Shown: positions 33,294 to 42,162 of the stretch, piece after piece
How positions within the stretch are numbered: position 1 is the first letter of the stretch
Layout of the letters: each line of letters opens with the position of its first letter
Source: Nansenia antarctica
Lineage: Eukaryota > Chordata > Actinopteri > Argentiniformes > Microstomatidae
Length of the DNA stretch: 64,000 nucleotides
Reading direction: 5' to 3'
Assembly (NCBI GenBank): GCA_963989245.1
Contig: OZ022348.1
Coordinates: 29,303,623-29,367,622 of the forward strand
Made by a program: the position numbers and the translations under genes
Notes under the pieces: model-generated
What the model saw: the letters and a program-made list of their open reading frames with translations, nothing else
Told to the model about the DNA's origin: nothing
Databases searched by the model: none

Positions 33294-33310
33294 TGGTCCT
33301 TCGAGCCGGA
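33294..33310 (+). promoter_or_regulatory. Primer-binding site, tRNA-Tyr type
   Basis: TGGTCCTTCGAGCCGGA is complementary to the 3' end of vertebrate tRNA-Tyr (TCCGGCTCGAAGGA plus CCA). It starts two bases after the LTR. Confidence 0.85.
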
Positions 33311-33329
33311 TAGGTAGTGTAGTGATAGC

Positions 33330-36300
33330 ATGGCTGAGCGCAGCCAACCAGACCAGACAGTTACCCCCCCTTCTCCGCCCCCGGAGCCAGAGCCACGACC
33401 ACAGAGAGTCCCGCGGTTGCCTCCGAGGTTACAGGAGTATGAGCTTGAGCTCGAAAGCTCACTGAGTGGTAGCGAGGAGCGCACTCCACGGGATACAGTG
33501 GTCGGAGAGGCCGAGGTGTCCGCCGGCGCGCGGGTGGCTAGCACTGAGACAGCCCTCCAAGAGCACCAGCCTGAGGATGAGATGGCAGAACCGCAGGGTT
33601 TTGCCGTGGAAACGGAAGAGCAGGAAGGAGAGGCCCGGTCCGACAGCGCCTGCGGGCGGAAGAGTGAGGGCCTCAGCCTTAACGATCTGCCTCCCAGTAC
33701 GGCGCGCTCGAGACCTCGCTCCTGCCGCTCAGTGGCTTCCTCCCGGTCCAGGGTTTCTGTGGGCAGTTCTGCCTCTGGGGCGGATAGCCTGCACTCCAGA
33801 GGGAGTAGTGCCGCGCTGTCGGAATGTATGCGCCAACAGGCCGAGATGGCGTTAGAGCGGGAGCGCCAACAGGCCGAGATGGCGTTAGAGCGGGAACGAC
33901 TCCAGCTAGAACGTGAACGCCTCCAGATGAACGGAGCGGAACGTGCGGCGGAGAGACAGCGCCAGGAGGCGTTAGAGAGGGAACGCATCCAGTACGAGCG
34001 CGAGCGCCTCCAGATGGAGGGGGCGGAACGCGCGGCGGAGAGGCAGATGGAGGGGGCGGAACGCGAGGCGGAGAGACAGCGCCAGGAGGCGCTAGAACGT
34101 GAACGCTTCCAGATGGAGCGCGACCGCCTCCAGGCGGAGAGACAGCAACTGCACGCGGAGAAGATGGAGGAAGTGATGCAGACCATGCGCGACGTGTGCA
34201 TCAGCAGAGGTCCGTCGGCCCGTAGCTCCAGAGCATCATCCGCACGGCCCTCTCGAGTGCCATCTCCTGAACCCCCCGCCGATGGCTCCATGACTGTCCA
34301 ACTACAGGCCCAGCTGACCACCTGGAAGGAAGAGGACCAGGGACCCGACCGCTACGCGGCCCAGAGGGAGCCAGCGTCGCTGCCCGGGAGGGGAGCCATC
34401 CCCCAAGAGCGTAGCACACCCCTAGGTCCTCCAGTGCACCAAAATGCATGCAGGCCGGACACCCAGACCGTCACTCCAGCCCCGATCATCCACTACAGGA
34501 TGTTCCCCCAGGTGGAGGGACCCAAGTTCCCCTTCTTCAAGGACGAGGACAGGAGCCAGTATGTGGAGCTACGCATCTGCCTAGACACGCTCTTGGACGA
34601 CTCCTGCTCCGAGTCCTACAAATATGCGATTCTCCTTCAGCATGTGAGGAACCCCAGAGCCCACAACATGGTTCTGGCCCATGCCTCCGCACCGACACCT
34701 TACACCAGAGCGCTCGCCGACTTGGATGCCCGCTACGGTCGTCCCTGGAACCACGCCCTTGCTGAACTGCAAGCCCTCGAACAGCAGGCCCCCATCAAGG
34801 ATGAACGGGCGCTGGATGACTTCGCGCTCCGCGTGCACACCTTGGTTGGAATGCTGAAGACGCAGGGCCCAGCTGGCGCCAGCGAGATCAACAGCACCTC
34901 CAACGTAGAGCGGCTGCTCCGCAAGATCCCACGCTTCCGGCAGGAGAGGTTCCGGCGACAGCAGCGCGTTCGTAACCCCGGGAAGTTGGGTCTGAGCATG
35001 GCTGCCTTCGCGGAGTTCTTACTGGAGGAAGTGCATGACACCAACGTAGACGCCATGGGTTACGCTGAGCCGAAGAAGGAGAGGGAGAAGGGAGACCGCT
35101 GGGACCGGCCGAGCTCGAACAGAGGACGCCCAGTGGGAGTGCTGCACACGGAGGAGGAGCCTCGGAGAGAGAGGAAAGCCCGACCTGAGGGAAAGGATTC
35201 CTCTCAACCCCCTCAAAAGGGACGGAGAGGTCCACCGCCATGTCCGTACTGCACCAGCGAGCACTGGTTCAATGAGTGCAGTGACTTCAACAACCTGAGT
35301 ACCGAGGACAAGCAGAGGTGGCTCGAGGAGAACAAGAGGTGCTGGAACTGTGGGCGCGACCATCTGGCTAAGAACTGCACCTTGAAGAGAAAGTGCAATC
35401 GCTGTGAGGAGGTCCACCTCAACATTCTACACGAGGTCTCCCTCGCCAGGTCCACGGAGGGCACCAGAAGCCCTAGGTCCGGTCGCGCACCGGAAGAGGA
35501 AACCCCTGTCTACTACCTAGACCCAACCCAGAGCAGCGGCTCCAAGGTCCTACTGAAGGTGGTGAAGGTCCGACTCCACCACAACAACGCTGTGTACGAC
35601 ACGTACGCCGTTCTAGACGACGGGTCGGAACGGACCATCCTCCTCCAGGAGGCAGTGCGCCGGTTGGGGCTCCACGGGACTGAGGAGAAGCTGACTCTGC
35701 GCACGATACGCCGCGACCTTAAAGAGGTCACCGGGGCGAGAATCAACTTCTCTATCTCCCCGGCGGGGAGGCCGTCGGATAGACATCGGCTTCAGAATGT
35801 CTTCACCGCCGACCAGCTAGCGCTCTCCCGCTACGACTACCCCCTGGAGAGGTTACGCGCAAGGTATCCCCACCTACGGCGAGTAGACCTACATCCGATA
35901 GAAGGAGCGGAGCCAACCCTTCTCATCGGCTCGGACAACGCTGCACTGATCGTGTCGCTCCGTCCTCCGCTGAGAGGACCACGAGGCTGCCCGATGGCTG
36001 TTAAGACTGCGCTTGGGTGGGCCCTCCAAGGCGCTACCGAGTGGAGAGATAGAGACGGGAGAGCTACGTCATCCCTCCATGTCCGCACCGAAGAAGTGCA
36101 GACCATCAACTGCCTTCACACCAGTGTGGACTCCATGAATGCGGCGCTGCTAGACAACGTCCAGAAGCTGTGGACGCTAGACGTCGCGCCCTACAAGAAT
36201 GAGAAGCTCTACGTACGGTCAAAGGAGGACGTCTACGCCCTAGACCTCCTTAAAGCAAAGACAGTGCGTATCGAAGTCCAGGGCGTTAAGAGATACGTCA

Positions 36301-39300
36301 CACCACTACTCCGCAGAGAACTCATGCCAGAGTTTCGAGTATCCCCTCGAACCGTCCTACAGTGTCTGACCAGCACTGAGAAGCGTATGAGGAAGGACGA
36401 GGTCCTTGCTGCTTCTTACCGAACGGAGATGAAGAAACTGACGGAGTCCGGTCTGGTGAAGAAGCTTGAGCCAGCCGAGGCGAACCAGAGTGCCGAGTCT
36501 TGGTACCTCCCGCACCACAATGTTCACCACAACGGGAAGAACCGAGTGGTCTTCAACTGTAGCTACCAGGTGGGGAAGCTCAACCTCAACCACTATCTTC
36601 TCCCGGGTCCAACCTTGACCCCAGCCCTCTTGGGAGTTCTGGTGCGCTTCCGTCAGCAGCCGATCGCAGTCAGTGGTGACATTAAGCGAATGTTTCACCA
36701 GGTCAGGATGTTGGAGGAAGACAAGCCACTCATGAGGTTTCTCTGGAGAGAGGACCCGAGCGACCCCGACCCCTCTATCTACCAGTGGGAGGTGCTACCC
36801 TTCGGGACAACCTGCAGCCCCTGCTGCGCTACCTATGCGCTACAGACTCACGCCGCGCAGGAGACGGCACCTCCTGGAGTGTTTGACGCCGTCCATAAGA
36901 GCTTTTACGTGGACAACTGCCTCCACAGTTCGAAGACAGCCACGGAAGCCCGTCAGCTAGTCCAGGACCTGCGTGCTCATCTCCAGGAGGGTGGATTTGA
37001 GATCTGCCAGTGGGCCAGCAACGACCCGCAAGTCATCAGAGACCTCCCGAAGGAGGCCACCTCGACCAGCAGCGAGGCTTGGGTCTCTCACTCACCAGAT
37101 GATGCTCAGGAGATGACGCTCGGACTTATCTGGCAGTTCCAGACCGACACTCTACGCTATCGCAATAAGCCTGCCAAGCCTCAACGCGTCACGATGAGAA
37201 CGATATACAGCACTCTAGCGAGCCAGTACGACCCACTGGGATATATCGCTCCCTTCACGACGATGGCCAAGGTGCTTGTCCGGGAGCTGTGGACCCAAGA
37301 ACGAGGATGGGACGATCCTCTGCCTCGTCACCTAGAAGAGAAGTGGAAGGCCTGGGAGCAGGAACTTCCCACTCTCCAGCACATCAAGCTGCAGCGGAGC
37401 TACTTCCCTCCCTCCACGGACCTAGAGAGGAGTGTCATCACGCTACATGTATTCTGCGACGCCTCGGAGATGGCGTACGGGTCCGTGGCATACGTCAGAG
37501 CGGCAGAGCTTGGAGGTGAAGTCCACGTCTCGTTTGTCCTGGCACGTTCCCGAGTGGCGCCGAAAAAGCAACAGTCCATCCCAAGACTGGAGCTGTGTGC
37601 TGCCCTGAACGGCGCGCAACTGGGAAGGTTCCTGCTCGACGAGCTCCAGCTACCTCTGAAGAGCGTCACCATGTGGTCAGACTCCACTACCGTCCTCCAG
37701 TGGTTGAAGTCCAGCTCATGTCGGTATAAGGTGTTCGTGGGCACCCGAGTCGCAGAGATTCTGGAGTTGACTGAGGTGAACTGCTGGCGTTATGTAGACA
37801 CCAAGAGGAACCCTGCTGACGTCATCACGAGAGGGGCAACTCTACAGGATCTGGCTGAGCCCCACCTGTATCACACGGGACCAGACTTCCTACAGGAGCG
37901 GGAGTCAGAGTGGCCAGCCACGCCGGCGTTAGCAGAAGACAGAGAGGACAAAGAGCTGCGTAAGACGTTGTTCTGCGGAGTCACCCAGGTCGTAGACCCT
38001 GAGACTACTCCAGGAGAGGAGTGTGAGATGCTCGAAGAGCTGCAGAAGAGGATGTTCTGCTCCAAGGCCGGTCTACCCCTAGATACTACGCTCAGCGCCG
38101 AAGATTACACCGCGGCGGAGCTCCTGGTGCTGCAGAGTGCCCAACAGGATGCCTTCTCCCGAGAGCGGGAGTGTCTCGAGAAAGGGAAGCCGATCCCCTC
38201 GGACAGTAGACTCCGCGGCTTAGCTCCAGAGCTCGACGGTGTTCTCATTCGCGTGGGTGGCAGACTGCGCCGCGCTCAAGATCTAGACCTGGACACGAAG
38301 CATCCCATCGTGCTTCCCACTAAGCATCAGGTCACCAGGTTGGTCATCAAGCACCATGATGACAAAGTGCAGCACGCGGGTGGAGAGCGTGTCTTCGCGG
38401 AGGTACGACGGAGGTTCTGGATACTCCATGGACGGGAGGCGGTACGGAGATATCAAAGGTCCTGCTCGGACTGCCAGAGGTGGCGAGCCACGCCGCCGCA
38501 GCCCATGATGTCCGATCTGCCCGAGGACCGGCTGCGACTGAGACAGGCTCCGTTCCACTCTACTGGGGTCGACTGTTTCGGGCCACTCCTAGTCCGAAAC
38601 CGGCGAGCCTCCGAAAAGCGGTGGGGCATCATCTACACGTGCCTGACGACGAGAGCAATGCACCTGGAAGTTCTGCACCAGCTCACAAGCGACAGCTTCC
38701 TCATGTCCTTCAAGAGGTTCACCTCCAGGCGAGGGACCCCTAAGACCCTCCGGTCGGACAGAGGCACCAACTTCGTCGGTGGTGAGGCCGAGCTGAGGGC
38801 GAGCTACGCTGCGATGACTGAGGAGGCCCGTGACAGACTCGCCTCCCAGCAAGTGAAGTTTGAGTTCAACCCCCCAAATGCTCCACACTTCGGGGGAGCC
38901 TGGGAGCGGGAGATTCGCTCAGTAAAGAACGTCCTACGTACCATTCTCGGACAGAAGGTGCCTACCGATGAGGTGCTCCAGACTGTACTAGCAGAGATTG
39001 AGGGCATCTTGAACTCCCGGCCCCTAGGCTATACCTCCAGTGATGTAGCAGATCTGGATCCCATCACGCCTAACTTCTTGCTGATGGGGCGGCGAGACTC
39101 TGCACTGCCTCAGGTAGTCTACGACCCTGCAGAGCTCACCGGAAGAAGATGGTGGAGACACAGCCAGGTGCTCGCGGACCAGTTCTGGAAGCAGTTCATA
39201 CTGCACTACCTGCCGACCCTGCAAGTCAGGCAGAAGTGGACGAGGGAGAGAGACAACTTGTCCGAAGGTGCCGTGGTACTGGTGATCGACCAGTCCCTTC

Positions 39301-39509
39301 CACGCGCCGCCTGGCAGACAGGCAGAGTGACCAAGGTCCTGCCGGGTCCGGATGGAAGGGTGCGGACGGCCATCGTGGACGTTGGTGGTCGCACTTACAC
39401 CCGACCTGTGGCACGCCTGATTGAGCTCCCTCAGATTACCAAGGACACTATCACCTCCTACCTCACGCTGCTAGAGCAGCCTAGCCAGTGTGCCTTCTTA
39501 GTTAACTGA
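33330..39509 (+). CDS. BEL/Pao Gag-Pol polyprotein, intact
   Basis: 2,059 residues in one frame. Order: low-complexity N-terminus; Glu/Arg-rich coiled coil (~165-290, repeats such as ALERERQQAEM); Gag of the DUF1759 type (~390-560); zinc knuckles CPYCTSEHWFNEC and CWNCGRDHLAKNC (~635-690); aspartic protease AVLDDGSERTILL (~760); reverse transcriptase with YVDN (~1192) where YVDD is usual; RNase H VFCDASEMAYGS (~1374); integrase zinc region HAGGERVFAEVRRRFW ... CSDC (~1680-1710); integrase core D in GVDCFGP (~1746), D in LRSDRGTNFVGG (~1806), E in GAWEREIRSVKN (~1857); and a DUF5641-type C-terminus (DQFWKQFILHYLPTL, ~1950). No env frame follows. Start chosen 20 bp after the primer site. The YVDN motif is a known type of variation but worth noting. 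Confidence 0.96.
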   Translation: MAERSQPDQTVTPPSPPPEPEPRPQRVPRLPPRLQEYELELESSLSGSEERTPRDTVVGEAEVSAGARVASTETALQEHQPEDEMAEPQGFAVETEEQEGEARSDSACGRKSEGLSLNDLPPSTARSRPRSCRSVASSRSRVSVGSSASGADSLHSRGSSAALSECMRQQAEMALERERQQAEMALERERLQLERERLQMNGAERAAERQRQEALERERIQYERERLQMEGAERAAERQMEGAEREAERQRQEALERERFQMERDRLQAERQQLHAEKMEEVMQTMRDVCISRGPSARSSRASSARPSRVPSPEPPADGSMTVQLQAQLTTWKEEDQGPDRYAAQREPASLPGRGAIPQERSTPLGPPVHQNACRPDTQTVTPAPIIHYRMFPQVEGPKFPFFKDEDRSQYVELRICLDTLLDDSCSESYKYAILLQHVRNPRAHNMVLAHASAPTPYTRALADLDARYGRPWNHALAELQALEQQAPIKDERALDDFALRVHTLVGMLKTQGPAGASEINSTSNVERLLRKIPRFRQERFRRQQRVRNPGKLGLSMAAFAEFLLEEVHDTNVDAMGYAEPKKEREKGDRWDRPSSNRGRPVGVLHTEEEPRRERKARPEGKDSSQPPQKGRRGPPPCPYCTSEHWFNECSDFNNLSTEDKQRWLEENKRCWNCGRDHLAKNCTLKRKCNRCEEVHLNILHEVSLARSTEGTRSPRSGRAPEEETPVYYLDPTQSSGSKVLLKVVKVRLHHNNAVYDTYAVLDDGSERTILLQEAVRRLGLHGTEEKLTLRTIRRDLKEVTGARINFSISPAGRPSDRHRLQNVFTADQLALSRYDYPLERLRARYPHLRRVDLHPIEGAEPTLLIGSDNAALIVSLRPPLRGPRGCPMAVKTALGWALQGATEWRDRDGRATSSLHVRTEEVQTINCLHTSVDSMNAALLDNVQKLWTLDVAPYKNEKLYVRSKEDVYALDLLKAKTVRIEVQGVKRYVTPLLRRELMPEFRVSPRTVLQCLTSTEKRMRKDEVLAASYRTEMKKLTESGLVKKLEPAEANQSAESWYLPHHNVHHNGKNRVVFNCSYQVGKLNLNHYLLPGPTLTPALLGVLVRFRQQPIAVSGDIKRMFHQVRMLEEDKPLMRFLWREDPSDPDPSIYQWEVLPFGTTCSPCCATYALQTHAAQETAPPGVFDAVHKSFYVDNCLHSSKTATEARQLVQDLRAHLQEGGFEICQWASNDPQVIRDLPKEATSTSSEAWVSHSPDDAQEMTLGLIWQFQTDTLRYRNKPAKPQRVTMRTIYSTLASQYDPLGYIAPFTTMAKVLVRELWTQERGWDDPLPRHLEEKWKAWEQELPTLQHIKLQRSYFPPSTDLERSVITLHVFCDASEMAYGSVAYVRAAELGGEVHVSFVLARSRVAPKKQQSIPRLELCAALNGAQLGRFLLDELQLPLKSVTMWSDSTTVLQWLKSSSCRYKVFVGTRVAEILELTEVNCWRYVDTKRNPADVITRGATLQDLAEPHLYHTGPDFLQERESEWPATPALAEDREDKELRKTLFCGVTQVVDPETTPGEECEMLEELQKRMFCSKAGLPLDTTLSAEDYTAAELLVLQSAQQDAFSRERECLEKGKPIPSDSRLRGLAPELDGVLIRVGGRLRRAQDLDLDTKHPIVLPTKHQVTRLVIKHHDDKVQHAGGERVFAEVRRRFWILHGREAVRRYQRSCSDCQRWRATPPQPMMSDLPEDRLRLRQAPFHSTGVDCFGPLLVRNRRASEKRWGIIYTCLTTRAMHLEVLHQLTSDSFLMSFKRFTSRRGTPKTLRSDRGTNFVGGEAELRASYAAMTEEARDRLASQQVKFEFNPPNAPHFGGAWEREIRSVKNVLRTILGQKVPTDEVLQTVLAEIEGILNSRPLGYTSSDVADLDPITPNFLLMGRRDSALPQVVYDPAELTGRRWWRHSQVLADQFWKQFILHYLPTLQVRQKWTRERDNLSEGAVVLVIDQSLPRAAWQTGRVTKVLPGPDGRVRTAIVDVGGRTYTRPVARLIELPQITKDTITSYLTLLEQPSQCAFLVN

Positions 39510-39521
39510 AACCGAGGGTTT

Positions 39522-39532
39522 CATGGGGCGGC
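39522..39532 (+). promoter_or_regulatory. Polypurine tract
   Basis: ATGGGGCGGC precedes the right LTR, where plus-strand DNA synthesis should start. Confidence 0.6.
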
Positions 39533-40622
39533 TGTTGTGAAGGCCCACAGTTTAGTGCCAGTTTTAGTTTCCCCAAACCAGCCCTATTTTGCCCCTGGTA
39601 TTTCCTTTGTTATTTTCTATACTATTCTGTACGTTTTATGAAGGTGTATGTATTATTATTGTACTGTTTATGTATATGTTTGATGACGTAGTATATCCGG
39701 GGTGTGTCCGTGACCCGGATGTTAGGTTCGGTGGTGTATATATAAGAGACGGAAGTAGTCCGCGAGTCAGTGTGTGATGAGAATCCGAACGAGAGAGACC
39801 GAACGAGAGAGAGTAAAGAGAAGCCAATCTAAGATGGCGGATTCAGCAACACGCACACCGTGCAGCAGCTGAAGACGCCAGGAAAGTGATTATTGAGTGT
39901 ACCACTGTAGCCCGTTTAGTTGTGTTCCCGTTGGACCGCCTTGCCAGCAGCCGGCTGTTCAACGTTGGACCAAGCGAGACGCCAGCTGGACATAATCGTC
40001 GCCTCCACGAGCGGACTGCGACCGAACACTGACTCCAGCGGAGCTTCGACGCGGACCACCGGACCTGGGCCCTTCACCTCGTTGTGGACCACGAAGACGG
40101 CCCTTTCCCTCCGCGTTGCTACGTCACCCTCCCCCTTTCGTCTGCTACCTTCATCGACGCACATGCCATCCAACCAGGCCTCAACGCGCACCACAGCCCT
40201 GGACTATAAGCCTGTTCAGGCCAGAGACTATGAGTGAGTGATTGAGTGTGTGTGTGGCCGGCGGGGAGGGAATGTATATCTGGGGATGTATACCTCAGTC
40301 ATGTATAATAAATGTGTTGTTCATATGTGATACCGTTACCGTGTGTTAGTTGTTTGTATGCTAATGCTAAGTACAAGGCTAATGCTAATGCTAGTTCCAA
40401 TGCTAAATGCTAATGCTAATTACAAGGCTAATGCTACTGCTAGTTCCAATGCTAAATGCTAATGCTAATTCCCATGCTAATGCTAACGATAGTAACTGCT
40501 AGTCTAACGGTTTGCTGGCGCCCCCTGCCTGTATCCTCCTACACTGCCTATTTAGCTCCATTAGTTAGATAACCAGCCCCTTCCTAAATTATACAGTCCT
40601 TTTCAGCTACTCCCTGGTTACA
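39533..40622 (+). repeat. 3' LTR of BEL/Pao (1,090 bp)
   Basis: Near-perfect copy of 32202-33291; the visible difference is T for C in GGAAAGTGATT (~39885). Followed by the target duplication TAACC. Confidence 0.95.
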
Positions 40623-40632
40623 TAACCCATAA

Positions 40633-40690
40633 GAGAGCACATCTGGAAAATGCGCCCCGTAAGAGAGCACAGCTGGAAAATGCGCCCCGA
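40633..40690 (+). repeat. Short tandem duplication at the retrocopy start
   Basis: TAAGAGAGCACATCTGGAAA and TAAGAGAGCACAGCTGGAAA, each followed by ATGCGCCCCG, lie side by side, so the ATGCGCCCC start context is duplicated. Confidence 0.8.
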
Positions 40691-42077
40691 ACGACAGGTG
40701 GAAACAGCGCCATGCGTACTATGTCCGATGTCTGTGGAGAACGTTATAACTGGACCACTATCGACGAAAGGTTCTGTAAAAGCCCATCACAACTGTCTGC
40801 TGTTTTCATCTGGACTTTATTGCGAGAACTCACCAGAGTTTGATGACTTATTTGGTTTCTCTGTGGAAGATGTCAAGAAGGAGATGAAGAGGGGAGCTAA
40901 ACTGAAGTGCTACAGGTGTAGGAGATCTGGTGCCACTGTGGGGTGTGAGCTGAAAATCTGTAAGAGGTCCTACCACTACCCCTGTGCAGTAGAAGACGGG
41001 GCCATCAACAGAGTGGACACTGAAAAGGGGACCTTTATGTTGTACTGTAAGAAGCATGATCCTCAGTTAAAAGCTGGAGGCGGGCCTGGCCCAGGCCAAG
41101 CAGCAGCTGGGGGAGGAGACGCTGCAGCGCGTCGACCTGGAGAACCGCAGCCAGAGCCTAGAGGAGGAGCTGGCCTTCCGCAAGAACATGTTCCAGGAGA
41201 AGCCATCGTTGCAGTGGGTAGACTGTCACCATACCAAGGGGATTCAGACACATCTGAACACCACAACAGAGAAACGCCTTCTAAGAGACCATTGAGTCCT
41301 CCAAGCAAGTACCGGCAGGATGAGAGCTTATCCAAACCAAAGTTCAGAAGGATATTGAATGCCTCAGATTTAGAGGGAGGTGAAAATGTCATTGACATGG
41401 AGTTGGCTCCTCTAGACACAGATCTAGACAGCAGTGGAAACTCAGAACAAAGGGTGTCTGGATATAAACCTGACAGAACCGATGCTGAGACCCCTGGAGC
41501 CTCCAGGAAAGAGTTCAGTTCTACACTGGATTCTGCTACTAGTCCTGGTTCCTCTCAGGGCTGTGATCCAGAGCAACATGATTCACCTTTGGCCTCTAGT
41601 CAACATGCTGGCTCTCACTCACCAGGACCCACTGATGACCCTGTCTCTCCTGTCCCCACTGATGACCCTGCCGGTCCAGTCCTTTCACCTGTTTCACCTG
41701 CCCTCCCCACAGAGCTCTGCAAAACACCTGTCCCCCCACCCCCCCTTTCCATCACCCCCCCTCCCTCCCATGTGGCCCATCCCTCCTCTTTCAAGGGGAC
41801 ACCTGGGGAGCCCAGCTCTGACTCCGCCATCTTCTGGAAGAGGTGTAACGAGGCTGGATGTACACAGTCCATCTTCTCTGCCTTCATCAACGACATGATG
41901 AGCATCTCCGAAAGGATCCAGGGTGGCCAGGCGAGCCAGGAGGATTACGACCACTCCCTAAGGGTGATGGAAGCTTCTGGAAAGCTAGCACAGCAACTGG
42001 CAGAGCAGGAGATAGATTTGGAGAGGAGACACAGGGAGTTGCAGGGGGCCACAGAGGTCATGAAGAAGGCCTTTACA
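40650..42077 (+). pseudogene. Intronless PHF11-like (extended PHD) retrocopy
   Basis: Open from ATG 40650. Residues ~20-135 form an extended PHD module: CVLCPMSVENVITGPLST, AHHNCLLFSSGLYCEN, KCYRCRRSGATVGC, CKRSYHYPCA, then CKKHDP. This is the PHF6/PHF11-type histone-reader fold. A Ser/Pro-rich middle follows, then a C-terminal block with FWKRCNEAGCTQSIFSAFIN and a coiled coil (LAEQEIDLERRHRELQ). No introns interrupt about 1.4 kb, so it is probably a reverse-transcribed copy. It is open but altered: a lamin-like insert (41083-41201) shifts sequence in the middle and an antisense LTR end replaces the C-terminus from 42078. It could be a chimeric retrogene; expression is unknown. Confidence 0.7.
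41083..41201 (+). pseudogene. Lamin (B-type-like) rod fragment inside the PHF11-like frame
   Basis: In a frame different from the PHF11-like one these bases read as a lamin coil-1B segment: LAQAKQQLGEETLQRVDLEN, then SLEEELAFRKNMFQE. Family knowledge: vertebrate lamins carry (A)KxQLxxExLxxVDxENRxQSLxEELxFxKxxxxEE at this place. In the retrocopy's main frame the segment gives a meaningless Gly/Ala/Pro-rich run. The boundaries do not obviously match a lamin exon, so it may derive from mRNA. This is the only lamin sequence noticed in the window. Confidence 0.7.
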
Positions 42078-42153
42078 GCCAAAATTGTAGCCGTACAGGT
42101 TATGCTAGGATCCTTGAGTACACAGCAAGAGGAGGCGATATATACTTCAACAA
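42078..42153 (-). repeat. Antisense LTR end (same family as 31640-32106)
   Basis: GCCAAAATTGTAGCCGTACA...GGAGGCGATATA is the reverse complement of 32041-32114 (LTR end and first bases of the primer region), apart from a 2-bp TA insertion. It forms the last codons of the PHF11-like frame before an AT-rich microsatellite (ATAATAATAATAAC). Confidence 0.85.
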
Positions 42154-42162
42154 TAATAATAA

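Larger units (their letters stand above)
32202..40622 (+). mobile_element. Full-length BEL/Pao LTR retrotransposon
   Basis: 8,421 bp with two 1,090-bp LTRs, a 5-bp target duplication TAACC (32197-32201 and 40623-40627), a tRNA-Tyr-type primer site, a purine-rich tract before the right LTR, and one uninterrupted 2,059-codon gag-pol frame. Reading the two LTRs side by side I found a single difference (GAAAGCGATT against GAAAGTGATT). It sits between the LTR at 31640-32106 and the PHF11-like retrocopy. All parts needed for mobility appear present. Confidence 0.96.

Noticed and set aside
33287..34321. A 344-codon minus-strand frame opposite the BEL/Pao gag
   Set aside because: Shadow of the coiled-coil coding region; Ser/Arg-rich with no domain, while the plus strand has clear Gag-Pol motifs.
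41615..41954. Open frames in other readings of the Pro/Ser-rich part of the PHF11-like copy
   Set aside because: Low-complexity shadows of the main frame.
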